This document shows, in pieces, positions 27,201 through 37,225 of a stretch of DNA of 64,000 bases. The notes under the pieces were generated by a model, which was not told the origin of the DNA, did not search any database, and saw only the letters and a list, made by a program, of their open reading frames with translations. Origin of the DNA: Gordionus sp. m RMFG-2023 (Eukaryota; Nematomorpha; Gordioida; Chordodea; Parachordodidae); assembly GCF_954871325.1 (NCBI RefSeq), contig NC_088779.1, positions 22,012,846 to 22,076,845 of the forward strand. The letters run 5' to 3'. The position numbers and the translations under genes are program-made. Numbering within the stretch: the first letter of the stretch is position 1; each line of letters opens with the position of its first letter.

Positions 27201-30200
27201 TAATACAGTTTTTTTTATTATATATGTTAGCGTCAATGTTTTTTTTCGGCAATGTATTATTTTTTCAAATTTAAGTCATTTTTTGAGCGCTTTTTTAAAA
27301 ATCTGATTTTACAGGAAATGTATGCCGTCATGTGTGGAATACCCACCCTATGAATTTCAAACAATTTTTCTATGAATATTTGAACTTAATTTAATTCATA
27401 ATAGTTTTCCATACATTTTTCATATAAATTATAAATTACTAAAAGGTTAACGGCAATATTGTCTACAATTCATAAGATAGGTATTCCTAACATAATAGAA
27501 TACCGGTAAAATCCCATTTCTAAATTTAAAAAAACGCGCTCAAAAAATGATTTAAAGTTATAAAAATAACACATTGCCGGAAAAAACACATTGAAGATAT
27601 CATATATACATCATAAGGTTATGCAAATATTTTTAATATATCTTTTTTAAAATAAATAAAAGTTTTAAATATTTTTTTTATAAAAAAAATAGATATTAAA
27701 TTAAAATTACTAAAAGACTAATAAGTAAAAATTTTTAATGAAATCGTGATTTTTAAAATTTTTTAGAATTATATTTTGGACATGTTTTTAATTATATATT
27801 AAAAAGGAATAAAGTTTCAAAAATTAGCGAATCGTATTTTTTGATATTTTGGATAGCCAAAAGTAACCAAAATTCAATTAATTTAATAATATTTAAAAAA
27901 TAATTGAATTTATTTTGAAAGATTTAAGTGGAAGAAAATTTGATTTATTTTTTGTTATATTTTATGCAATAACAATAAGAAAAGAATCTGAGTCACATTC
28001 ATCTACCATAAACATTTCCCATATTTTTAAATGACGTGGTTAACTTATGGAGAGAGAAAAAAAAATACACTTAATCATTAATGAAAGTTAATAGGTATCT
28101 TATAATATAAATATTATTTTTTTCACGATATTGATCTATTGATTCCAAGATAGATAGATGGCAAAAAATCAATATAAATATCGGATCATATAAGATAGGA
28201 TTCGGAAAATATTGGATTGGATAGGTAAAAAGATATGGAAACCTGCACAGCCCTAAATATGATTCAATTGCATGTACTTCTAAGATATTGAAATAGAAGT
28301 CATAGATTAGAGATTAGTGATGTGCATCGGGCCTAATTTTTAGAGTCAAGCCTAACCAATTTTGAATGAATCTTCTTTTATTTGTCCCGTAAAACTGGAC
28401 CCAGAATAAAAATCATTTGCCTGTCTGACCCGAATTTATTTAAATATTTAGTATGTTTAGGGCTGTGCCGATATTAAATATCAGATCGGCACCGATATTT
28501 AGCGTTTTCCAAAAATATCAGATCGGGCCGATAACTGTAAAAACCCGATCCGATCTTTTTACTTTTATTTTTTTTATTATTTTATGTATTATTTATTTTA
28601 CATTAATAATAATATTTTCAAAATAATTTTTTCTTCAAACAATGCAAATGCACACACCCCTTAAATTTTATTTTTTTAAAAATATTATAGTATTTTAAAA
28701 GTTTTTTTATAAAAATAGAAAGGTACACCCAAAGTTTTATTTATTTTAAATCTTTTTAAATAATAACGCTAATTTAATTATTTATACCTTATATAAAATA
28801 ATTTTTTAAATATGGTGTCTGATGGAAATATTTTACATAAGACATTTTGCAAAAATGCGTTATCTGCGGAATTCTAATTTCACGGGGAGGAATAATGAAA
28901 AACTAATTTAATACTAGCAATATCCGTAAACCTTTTTTAATTATTGTAGAAATAAAAAAATTAAATTATATGCATAATTCGAATTTTTGCATAAAAAATA
29001 TTGATTTCTTACTTACTTTTGGTTCACAGGGGGGTGGTGAAAAATCAATATAAATATCGGATCGGTTTTGAGCTAATATTGGAAAATATCGGATCGGTAA
29101 AAAATATGTGGATCGGCACAGCCCTATATATGTTAGCGTCAATGTGTTTTTTTCCGCAATGTGTTATTTTTACAACTTTAGATCATTTTTTTTTATAGAA
29201 AATATATTCCATCATGTTTAGAATACCTATTTTAAGAATTGTGGAATTTTTTTAAAAAAAAAATTTATATATCATTTTACATTATTTTTTACAATAAACA
29301 TAAACAAGTTTTTGATCATTCTACAAACAAATAAAAATTAATGCACCTTGCTTGCAAAATTTTATAAAATATAATCAATTATATTTAAAATAACTACCTT
29401 GCATGGCCTGAATTTTAAATTTTTTCCACCCACCTGCCCACTCATGGTTTCGAACAGCCTGCCTATTGGTTTTAAAAATTTTACCCTCATGCCCGCCCTT
29501 TTCTTTCAATAATTTGAAACATCTAATAAAAAAAAATGTCCAGATATACCTGCAAAAATCTCGTCCTATATTATATAAATTATTCTTTCTAACACTTTGT
29601 TTTCTATTCCATCTTATGCCAATATTTTGTTCTAGGGTCTTGCTTAGATGTTTCACATTCTTACTTTTTTCAATATATATCGTCAACGGCAGTTGACAAA
29701 ATATTGCCTATCTCTCGGGAGTACTTTCCAATACCAAAATAAAATTAAAATTGTGTTTAGCATATGAACTAAACAATTTAGTCGAATATATCTAATATTT
29801 AAAAAATATAGAAGAAAAATATTTATGTGAATATTTTTTATTTAGCAAAGAAGCCTAGAATATCTCAAAAATTAAGATGAATTTTATATAATTTGCCCTT
29901 CCAAAGTCTATTATATATTTGATCTGTCACAAATGCAATAAAAAACATTGTATTATATAAAAAATTATATTACTATAAGTAATAGAAAATGTAATTTCCA
30001 ATAAATTTTATTTAATAAAATTAACTTTAAAATTTATATGTACATTTATATGGAATTACGATGACAAAAAAATTATATATACACTGATTTTTTAAAAATA
30101 ACCAGCCCATTCACCTATTATTTAAAAACTATTCTTAACCCCCTCATTCACTCCCATTGTCTAAAAAATTTTGTCCCACTCACCAGCTCATTTAGGATGG

Positions 30201-32770
30201 GTGGGCATAGATGGGTAGGCTAAAACCTCACTCATTGCAGACCTCTAATCTCTACAAATATATAAGAACCTATTGGAGGATAATTAGATATCGAATTATA
30301 AATGTTATGCCCAAAAAATGTGTAAAAGAATTAATGGACCAGGTCAGAATTTTTGATGTTAACAAGCCAGGAGTTAAATGGGCCAGACAAACATCTAAAT
30401 AATGGGCTGGGCGACATGTGCAAAAAATCTTAACGAAAAATGGGCTGGGCCTTGGCCTCTAATCTGTATTTAGATACTTTTTTTAGACCATCTATCTGTA
30501 TATATTTGAAAAGTATCTTATAGAAATTTTGGTCTGCATTTATAAAATTATATAAAATCTTTATTTTGGCAAAATATTAAAAAAGATAAATTTAATTAGT
30601 AAATTTCAGAGTTGTTAAAAGATACTTTTTGCATGGATCTAAATACATATATCTAGTCTAAAATAATTATATCATCTAAAAACTTATCTAGATACAGATA
30701 CATTTTTTATCATACTTATATAAAGGGTTTGTTATTGCTCTTGAACAGAAACTCTTAGTATGAGAGCATAAAATATGTAACAATATTTTTATTCTCATTC
30801 AATTGGAACACCATATATAATAATAAAAAAATGCCAATACCATGAACAAATTCTCTTTACGAGCTTTTTAAGAAAATTTTTTTACATTAAACTTGTAATT
30901 TATTATTAAAAGTCAGGGGAATATCTAAAAGAAATTTAAAAAATTCTAATTTGCTTAAAATAATATTGTTCAATAATGGTATTGTTTTTAATAAATGGGC
31001 ATCATGACTAAGCAAGGATTTATATATTCCTTTACATAATAAAAAAATCCTTTACAATCTTGAACTGATATCTTAGATTTAAATGAGGGAAAAAAATAAT
31101 ATTTATTGAATATTTATATATTTTTTTTTATTACTAGTCTTACTTAATATTTTTAATATATATTTTTTAAATTAATTCAAATATTTTTATTTTAAATATA
31201 AAAGCATTAAATAAAAGTTTATTAAAATGTATCTTTAAAAGTATCGAAAACAAATATATCTAATGCTTTAACAAGTCTAGTAAAATTTAAAATATTATGG
31301 TCAGGTTCTAATGTTGTCATATGACTTAATTTTTAAAAGCTATAACCTATTATATTAAAAAATATTACGCAAGGCTGGAAATTTTTCTAATAGAATGTAG
31401 AAAGGTATAGATCTCTGACAAATTTCGAGATTTAAATATTATTTTGGCTAAAATCTTATAGGGACATTTTTAAACATCATACAAATCGGGTTGTAAAACA
31501 ACACTAGTAAGAACCTTAGCAAAACTAGCATCTCAATGAGTGGTCTTAATAAATATTCAAATTTTTAAAAATAAAGGTTTTTTTCAAAAATATTTGCAGC
31601 ATTAGAAGAACAAACTTGTTGTGCCACTGCATAATTAAGCAAAAACATAAATTAATTATTTACCAATTCTAGAAGAGTAGATTTAAATGCCGGTGTATTG
31701 AGCAATAATTCTGCTGTACTTTGTAGGTTATTTTGATCAAAAATATTATTTAAACTATTTTTGAAAAAGTTTGACTTGACTGATAAATGTAAGTCATCAT
31801 TATCTTTTTGATCATCAATATTTACTATGCTTTGAGTATTTTGATTATTTTCTAATTTAATACTAAAATTATAAGGTGATGGATGAGGTGGCGAATTATT
31901 TACAGATAAGCTTTTATTATCTATTATATTGCTTTGAAAGAATGGACTTTTATTATTGGAAGCCAAAACTGGTGAAATAAATGCTATTTGATTATCATTA
32001 TAATTTTGAGGATTATAGGCTTTGAGTGGAGATGAATTAGTGTACAGAATTTTGGAATGGTTATTCTCATGATATAAAAATGGATGATTATTTAAATGGT
32101 GAGATTCTTGAATGCTGGCATTTGCCACTGAATTAGCAAATGAATTATATATAAATGATGGGTTTTTATTAAGCCAATTAGTTTTTGAATATTCTAATTC
32201 ATGTGTTTTCAATTCTCTATGAGGTTCACTAGAATTATCCTTTAAATTAAGGTCCTCGTTAAAATTAGTTTGAGTATATTCGTAAGGATGGGTAAGACTT
32301 TGAGTACTGTAATAATCTAATATAATAAATATACATGTATTTTGTACTTAATATGATTAGGAGTATTAGATAATTTTGAATAATCTGATAAAACACATGA
32401 GGTAACATTAAATTTTGTAGAAAAATCCTGTTCATATATTTCTAAAATTATATATAAATATATATTTTATTATTCTAAAAATTTTACCAGGATATGAACA
32501 ATATTCTTGTAAAACTTTTTGTAATCTTCGGACATGCAGAGGTTTTGTTGACATGCCTACTAGGGACATAATCTCCAAAAATTCTTCTTCACCTGCTTCA
32601 CAGAGTTGCTTTACATCATCTCCTCCTAAGGTATAAAATAAAATCAAACAAAATATGTTATAATATAAATTACCCTGTGAGACAAAACTTTCAAAATATC
32701 CAATTAAATTGGCGCCGTTTAATATTCTGTATAATAGCAACTCAGATGGGTTTTTAGGCTGCAGCGTCAT
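17575..32770 (-). CDS. NAB: NAB transcriptional co-repressor (NGFI-A/EGR-binding protein), 11 exons
   Basis: Nuclear cofactor; NAB family proteins bind EGR zinc-finger activators through NCD1 and repress through NCD2. Exons (- strand order): 32770-32674, 32625-32488, 32316-31664, 26126-25884, 25652-25536, 25089-24959, 24823-24695, 24531-24429, 21305-21172, 20973-20888, 18281-17575. All junctions are GT-AG and in phase, giving 845 aa against about 490-525 in vertebrates. NCD1 is clear at residues ~8-75 ([48 protein letters not shown]). NCD2 spans exons 4-6 ([47 protein letters not shown]). The excess length is a Ser/Asn-rich linker in exon 3 and a long Asn/Ser tail in exons 9-11. The NAB call is certain. 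The last two exons rest on phase alone; an in-frame stop at 21159-21161, if exon 9 is not spliced, would give a shorter form. Confidence 0.95.
19584..19865 (-). other. Orphan 93-codon open frame in the last NAB intron
   Basis: A Met-initiated frame with balanced, less AT-rich codons ([19 protein letters not shown]). It could be an unrecognised small exon or gene, or a transposon scrap. No homology recognised and no clear pair of splice sites. Confidence 0.2.
20529..20746. mobile_element. pogo/Tc1-mariner-like MITE
   Basis: CAGTAAAACCTGTCTAATTT and reversed right TAGTTAAAACTTGTCTAATT form ~25-bp terminal repeats flanked by TA on both sides, as in pogo/Tigger-type elements. 218 bp, no coding. 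Confidence 0.6.
20888..20973 (-). CDS. NAB: NAB exon 10 (candidate)
   Basis: [19 protein letters not shown] continues in phase 2 from exon 9 and ends CAA G|GTAATA, phase 1, which fits exon 11. Good splice sites; no homology recognised. Confidence 0.6.
21172..21305 (-). CDS. NAB: NAB exon 9: Pro/Asn-rich tail
   Basis: [19 protein letters not shown] continues exon 8 in phase 0. Donor AA|GTTTAT gives phase 2. If it is not used, the frame stops four codons later (21159-21161), a plausible alternative C terminus. Confidence 0.75.
21599..24029. mobile_element. Possible outer hAT element with nested insertions
   Basis: Left CAAGGGATGTGAATCC and reversed right CAGGGATGTGAACACTT are near-identical ends. 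Inside lie a second pair of ends (CAGACCTGTTAATCGATCC at 21908; reversed CAGAGTTGCTAAAGGATC ending near 23662) and the 22203-23025 hAT relic. No clear TSD for the outer pair, so this is tentative. Confidence 0.4.
22203..23025 (+). pseudogene. hAT relic with GGTCAATTGACC-rich ends
   Basis: Both ends carry runs of GGTCAATTGACC and TTTGACCGGTCAAAT. The right end, reversed, is CAGGGTTGTGCATTTGACC; the left end is eroded. Inside, on the + strand, [17 protein letters not shown] matches the hATC C-terminal block. The region homologous to 22560-22745 recurs at 37035-37225. Confidence 0.55.
24082..24371. mobile_element. Family-B hAT MITE with perfect 8-bp TSD ATAATTAT
   Basis: Ends CAGAGACCTGCAGGCC and, reversed, CAGTGACTTGCAGAAATACC. 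The TSD ATAATTAT is exact at 24074-24081 and 24372-24379. Several GGGCCGGGC subterminal motifs. It lies 57 bp inside the intron after NAB exon 8. Confidence 0.85.
24429..24531 (-). CDS. NAB: NAB exon 8: contains an IKSE sumoylation-like motif
   Basis: [16 protein letters not shown]| includes psi-K-x-E (IKSE), comparable to the IKTE motif near the C terminus of vertebrate NAB. The acceptor choice (24531) avoids an immediate stop in the alternatives. Donor CAA|GTTAGT. Confidence 0.85.
24695..24823 (-). CDS. NAB: NAB exon 7: basic then Asn-rich segment
   Basis: A K/R motif at the junction (KRARVGY) could be part of a nuclear localisation signal, as in the vertebrate KRIKVE region. It is followed by an Asn/His run. 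Phases 2 and 2. Confidence 0.85.
24959..25089 (-). CDS. NAB: NAB exon 6: NCD2 end
   Basis: [20 protein letters not shown] then [20 protein letters not shown], close to vertebrate VNEAAAQLC...[14 protein letters not shown]. Ends at phase 2, AA|GTTTGT. Confidence 0.96.
25536..25652 (-). CDS. NAB: NAB exon 5: NCD2 core
   Basis: [20 protein letters not shown] then EKPMSLHE|. The [10 protein letters not shown] string is the NCD2 signature. Phase 0 on both sides. Confidence 0.96.
25884..26126 (-). CDS. NAB: NAB exon 4: linker into NCD2
   Basis: 81 codons in phase 0. A Ser/Pro-rich start leads into [16 protein letters not shown], then KKPINKEID|, which aligns with the N-terminal part of vertebrate NCD2. 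The donor GAT|GTAATG was preferred over a later in-frame GTCAAA because it gives an ungapped NCD2 alignment. Confidence 0.88.
26812..28252. repeat. Older TAGGGCTGTGC(CGAT) copy split by the family-P palindrome
   Basis: The left end (TTGTGCCGATATTAAATTTT, then GTGCCGATATTTGGCGTTTT) and the right end (AAATATCGGATCATATAAG ... CTGCACAGCCCTA) match the two ends of 28458-29126. The 27216-27612 palindrome lies between them, so it probably inserted into this copy. Confidence 0.45.
27216..27612. repeat. Family-P palindromic element (two ~150-bp inverted arms)
   Basis: The left arm (27216-27370) and the right arm (27448-27612), read in reverse, share TTTTTTCGGCAATGT, GTTATTTTT, TCATTTTTTGAGCGC, GATTTTACMGG, GGAATACC and TATGAATT in the same order. 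The spacer is about 75 bp. Single arms occur at 14740-14910 and 29124-29245. Confidence 0.7.
28458..29126. mobile_element. hAT-type MITE, TAGGGCTGTGCCGAT ends
   Basis: Left TAGGGCTGTGCCGATATT and reversed right TAGGGCTGTGCCGATCC are matching terminal repeats. Repeated ATCGGATCGG/CCGATCCGAT motifs lie beneath them. The flanks AGTATGTT/TATATGTT match at 6 of 8 positions. Confidence 0.7.
29124..29245. repeat. Family-P repeat, single truncated arm
   Basis: TATATATGTTAGCGTCAATG, TTTTTTTCCGCAATGTGTTA, ACAACTTTAGATCATTTTTT and AGAATACCTATTTTAAGAA follow the family-P order. It abuts the right end of the 28458-29126 element. Confidence 0.6.
29397..30246. repeat. Decayed TTGCAGACCTCTAAT-ended element
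   Basis: The right end CATTGCAGACCTCTAAT is the same as in the 38560-38915 MITE. CCCACCTGCCCACTCATGG near the left and GATGGGTGGGCATAGATGGG near the right are inverted subterminal motifs. The left end is uncertain. Overlapping short frames on both strands inside it are not credible genes. Confidence 0.4.
31309..31505. mobile_element. Family-A MITE in NAB intron 3
   Basis: Ends TAATGTTGTCATATGAC and, reversed, TAGTGTTGTTTTACAACCCG. The core (GCAAGGCTGGAAATTTTTCT, TAGAAAGGTATAGATCTCTG, AAATTTCGAGAT) matches other family-A copies. Confidence 0.6.
31664..32316 (-). CDS. NAB: NAB exon 3: Ser/Asn-rich linker
   Basis: 218 codons in phase 1-to-0, rich in Asn, Ser, His and Pro, with no recognised domain. 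A short hydrophobic stretch near its end ([20 protein letters not shown]) might be a helical interaction motif. Donor TTG|GTAAAT. Confidence 0.85.
32488..32625 (-). CDS. NAB: NAB exon 2: second half of NCD1
   Basis: [20 protein letters not shown] then [19 protein letters not shown], nearly identical to vertebrate NAB1/2. It starts after CCTTAG and ends CCT G|GTAAAA, phase 1. A 48-bp intron separates it from exon 1. Confidence 0.96.
32674..32770 (-). CDS. NAB: NAB exon 1: start and first half of NCD1
   Basis: The ATG at 32770-32768 opens [17 protein letters not shown]; the short leader before ELLLYRIL matches vertebrate NAB starts. Ends FVSQ G|GTAATT, phase 1. Confidence 0.95.
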
Positions 32771-33511
32771 AATCTAATATTATTATATGGTAAAATAAGA
32801 ATAATTTATTTTACCAGGGTTTCATGAAATATCGAACTCACATCGCAATTCGCAAGTTAGAAGGAATAATGTTCCTCTATAAAAATTTATAATTTCTTAG
32901 CTTATATTGAAAACTTGTAGACTCTGAATGCGCTTCCACAACCGACGAAATATAATATATATATAATCATAACACATAACATAGGTCTGTGTGTGTTATA
33001 CCTAGGTTGTCACACTCTAATAAGAAACTCTTTTCTTCATATTATATAAATTACTTATTAAAACTTAATTTAATAATAACTCATAAAAAATAATAATTTT
33101 TTAAGCTTTTTTATTGAACATAGTCCTATATTTTCTTCTATATTGCACGTCATTTTGGGTTAAATTTTAATAGGAAACACTTTTTAATCGCTCATCATTA
33201 ACCTCAAATGGCTTTTAGTAATTTTAGATTAGCAAAACAATATCCTTACAATTTTTTAATACCCGTCGCTAATAGGTGTTTGTAAATACATATATAGAGA
33301 ATATTGATATAATGGGAATATATGTTCGAATGAATAGCATTATATTATTTATATATTATGAAATAGTATATTCATTAATTAAATAAGTTTCATAAAGATT
33401 ATATATGTATGTATAATATCTATGGTAATGTTTAACTGCCTAACATTATTATTATAATGTAAAAACCTCTATCATATTTTTTTATCTTTTATTTGTATGA
33501 ATTATATGATC

Positions 33512-33590
33512 GCCGGGGTGGCCTAATGGGTAAGATGTACGATTGGAAACATATGAACAAAGAGACGCAGGTTCAATCCTGGTAAGGAAC
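33512..33590 (+). repeat. tRNA-like sequence (tRNA pseudogene or SINE head)
   Basis: TGGCCTAATGG (33519-33529) is a perfect pol III A box and GGTTCAATCC (33570-33579) a good B box, spaced as in a tRNA. The D-arm resembles tRNA-Arg. However the acceptor stem does not pair (GCCGGGG against GTAAGGAAC), the T loop is one base short and the anticodon arm is poor, so a working tRNA is unlikely. Confidence 0.5.
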
Positions 33591-35555
33591 AAAATATTGT
33601 GTTTGCAATTATTCTATTTATAGTAGCAGTGATATATAAAAATATATTTTAGTTGTGCCTCATAAACAATTTAGTTTAACTTATATTTTACCGCGTTACA
33701 ATTTACATTTTTATTATTATTACATAACTTAAATTTAGTCTTAAATTTTATTTTTGGGTAACTTAAAATCATTGATGATCTACTTATTATTTTTATATTG
33801 ATCTATCTAAATATTTAAATTGTTTGTTGACAAAAGAGATATATTAAGAAAATATGTTTTTGAACTAGACAGTCATGTATTATTTATGATTCAATAATAA
33901 GTGACATGTTATTATGTGAATTCAGAGATATAAATTTATATTTAATGCTACTTTTTATACTAGGGATGCGAATAAATTCACAAAAAACATTATTTGATTT
34001 ACATTTAAATTCATCCACTCAAATCACCATTAATTCTCTCTTTAAACAATAGGTGGAAAATTTTCGTCGAATATATTTGAACATTATATTTGTATCAATC
34101 CTTTAACAAATTCTACTCTAAATGTATTCTAATCGTAATTATTTCAAAAATATAAATGTGAACGCAATACAAGCTTGAAAAACATATATTATATTAATTA
34201 AACATTTTAATTTTGTTATTGTTAATTTCTAGAGATTTGTACCTTTCTAGCATTAATAGCAAATAATTAAATTTTGATTTTTTATTGCTAAGTTCTAGAG
34301 AGCAATAATCAATTATAACCGATAGTATTATTATTAATATAAATATATTAGCTTTATTTTATGTTTCCGATATTGTGAGTAGTTTTGAAATATTAAATAA
34401 CCCAATTTTGGTACATATAACCGATAGAAATACAATTGTTATAAATATATAGCTTGATTTATGTTTACGATTGTAAGTAGTTTTGAAATATTGAAAATAC
34501 TGGATATACCAATTTGGACAATATCTTATAAGTCTAAAAATTGTCCTCAAAATCCCATTAAGGGATTGAAAACATTTGGACAGACTTTAAGCCTTAGAAA
34601 ATGTTAAAAATTTATTAATATTAATAATATTAACGACCCTACCTATCACCACATATGTATAAATGAGAGGTGATTTTTCATACTGCATAGGTAGTAGAAT
34701 AAAATGTTATGTAGGGCACTTCTACACAATGAATATTAACGGCTTATCATATATAAATTACTGAGATCTCATTCCCAACTATAAAAATGTATTAGAAGAA
34801 ATGACTGAAGAGTTCTGAAAATTTATAGAAATTTTCGATATACTATTTCTAATCATACTTTTTTTTAGCAAGTATGTATAAATATATTTATACTTAAATA
34901 TTTCTATGACTTTTATCGACAATTTAATTAAATTATGTTTTTTGCAGTACCTTTTATTTTAAAAGTAGCCATTTGGAATTTATTTTCTGTTTGCTTTTGA
35001 CATAATTTTAAAACAAGGTATATTATTAAATTTTAAAATATACTTTGAAATATTTATTAAAATTGCATATTTATTCTCAAATATTTATGTAATTCATTTA
35101 TGTAATTTATGATTTTAAAATGATAAATTAAAAATCCCGTGACTTAGAGGCTTTTTCTTTTGAAAAAAAAACCATGATATAATGGATTAATACTGAAAGA
35201 GCATATTATACGTGAAAATTTTATTGTTAATTTAAAAATTATAACAAAACAAACTTACACTTTACAAATTATCACATAATGTTAATATAAAACTAAATTT
35301 CTCCCAAGCTATGAATATTCAATATATTACTGTATAGAATTAAAGATAGTATATCTGTGACTTTAAAAAATAGGCGTAATTAATAATTAAAACATTACAC
35401 CTAAATTTAATCTCCAAAGTTTAAGATAACTAAGCTAATCAATCTTCATGAAAAAAAATTAAAAACAAAAGTAAAAATTTTGACATTTAGATATAGCGGA
35501 TTTACATTAAAAAATAGAATTATGATAATATTTGACTAAATTTTTTTATTATTTT

Positions 35556-35884
35556 CCATTTCCAGACGTTTTATCAAAGCGGGTTTTGAGTAATGTTACC
35601 ATCAATCAATTTTTTATTTCCAAAAAAGTGTTAAAAAAAAGAAAATTTCACGAATTAATCTAGATCCCCATTTTTTTAATCATAAATAGAAAACAAACTG
35701 GTTTGATTTTAATAACGATTAAATGGCGTTTTGAAATGTGGGTCCGGATTGTTTTTTTAAATATTATATTATATATAAAAAAAAATTAATTCTAAATTTA
35801 ACAATTTTTTTGGAAATAAAGAAAAAAAATTGCTGGTAACATTACCCAAAAACCGCTTTGAAAAAACGTTCTGTCTGTAAATGG
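35556..35884. mobile_element. Foldback MITE with ~75-bp inverted arms
   Basis: The left arm from CCATTTCCAGACGTTTT through TCAAAGCGGGTTTTGAGTAA and TGTTACCATCAAT to TTTATTTCC is repeated inverted at the right (CCATTTACAGACAGAACG, TCAAAGCGGTTTTTGGGTAA, TGTTACCAGCAAT). The spacer is about 130 bp. Family not recognised. Confidence 0.65.
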
Positions 35885-36462
35885 CATTCGAATAATTTAT
35901 GAATATTGAAACATAATTATTCAAATGCGAATAATAAAAATTGAATAAAAATGTTTATCGATTAAAATTATATTAAATTATAAATATTGTCGAACCCGAT
36001 TCGCAAGGTCGTTAAGAGTACTAGTTGAATATGAATAGTTTTTCAAAGAATTTAATTAATTAAATTGTAATAAAAATTTAAAACCAATTAAAAATTTTTT
36101 TTACAATATTCTCAGCATTTCACTTTTTTTTATATATTTTATATTTATCTATTTTTAAACGTGCCATTTAGATCGCGCCATAAGATCCTATGATATTAAA
36201 AATCCGGAGCGGACAGAGATTAAAAATTAATTAAGACCCGGGTAGGGGTTAATTTTTTTAATAAAAAAAATTCAAAGGGAATAGTTGGAAAAAAAAATAT
36301 ATAATTGATATATTTAATATTCATTTAACACATTGGTCTATGGCCCGTCCTGAGAGGAACTTAGGTAGGTGAATTTGTGAGGCCCCTCCTCATATAATTG
36401 CACTGGTTTTTTTTAATTATCAAGGAAGCCTTTAGACTGTGTCTTAGATTTACTTATTACTT

Positions 36463-36660
36463 AATAGCCGGCTATTTAGCATTTTTTAAAAAAAAATTTT
36501 AAAACGAATAAAACATAACCAAAAAAACACAAAAAAAAGAGAATAAAATGCGAAAATAACAATGCCACCAAATACTTAAAATAAACTAAAATACGGTGTC
36601 TTAGCTCAAGAGCCTTTTAACCTATACTAAAAAGCAATTAAATATCCAAATTAGGTCGAC
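36463..36660. repeat. Repeat R (intact copy)
   Basis: TTAATAGCCGGCTATTTAGC followed by GCCACCAAATACTTAAAATA and CCTATACTAAAAAGCAATTA matches the copy that surrounds the 59584-61669 hAT element. Confidence 0.6.
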
Positions 36661-36749
36661 TTTGGATACAAATATCCTTACTGATTATATTCTTAATTTT
36701 TTTTAAAAAAATATATGAATTATAGCAAACAAAAACAAATCTTAGAAAT

Positions 36750-36820
36750 TCGGGCTGGGTCGTAAAATAATCACCTTCGTCTACAGATTTAGCGACATTG
36801 GTGGGCTTACATATGCCCAA
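36750..36820 (-). other. Orphan exon-like open segment
   Basis: PTNVAKSVDEGDYFTTQPEF reads well on the - strand between an AG (after TATGTAAG) and AAG|ATTTG. Nothing around it extends the frame convincingly. Possibly a decayed gene or transposon piece. Confidence 0.15.
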
Positions 36821-37034
36821 AGTCGATATTTATTTACTGGAAAATATTTTTATATACATTATAAATTTTAGAAAAAATAAGCAAAATAACGTGTTTATAG
36901 ATAATTAAAAATATTTTTTTTAAAAAAATAATTGTCAGGGGGGAATATAATTTTGCAGTTGTTAAACCAGCGCGATACTTTTTATAGTAGCATAACTGAT
37001 AGCGTGCTCATTTTTAGAGAGTAGCTAAGAATTT

Positions 37035-37225
37035 TATATAATAAATTTAGCAAAAAAATGTTGAAAGCAATAACTTCCATAAGAAACAATCAAATTTTGG
37101 CTCCAAGTTGGTGCCTATTAAGGATAATAGCATTTTGCTACAATTCCTTCCTAGTTCTACTTTTTCTTCAAAATGAAATTAGTCGATTTGGGTTAATATT
37201 TATAAGAAAAGCAGAAATATTATAG
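37035..37225 (+). pseudogene. Decayed hAT C-terminal fragment, second copy of the 22203 family
   Basis: TTCCTAGTTCTAC and TTAGTCGATTTGGGTTAATAT follow the same order as 22560-22745 (AACAATTCCTAGTTCTACTT, GGTCGATTTGGGTTAATATT). It is interrupted by stops, and no ends are seen. Confidence 0.45.

Larger units (their letters stand above)
26127..31663 (-). other. NAB intron 3 (5.5 kb), repeat-rich
   Basis: No exon seen. Contains a family-A MITE (31309-31505), a decayed AGGTCTGCA-type element (about 29397-30246), a TAGGGCTGTGCCGAT element (28458-29126), family-P copies, a GC-rich decayed family-B-like piece (about 26350-26610) and AGATAC-rich fragments near 26190-26330 and 30470-30715 that resemble the subterminal repeats of the 59584-61669 hAT element. 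Confidence 0.75.

Noticed and set aside
27076-27306. 76-codon + strand frame
   Set aside because: Lies across the left arm of the family-P palindrome; Phe/Tyr-rich translation of T-runs.
29375-29696. Two overlapping antisense frames
   Set aside because: Both fall in a decayed MITE-like segment; neither shows a domain or sensible composition.
33512-33590. Functional tRNA-Arg gene
   Set aside because: Acceptor stem does not pair, T loop is one base short and no good anticodon stem is present.
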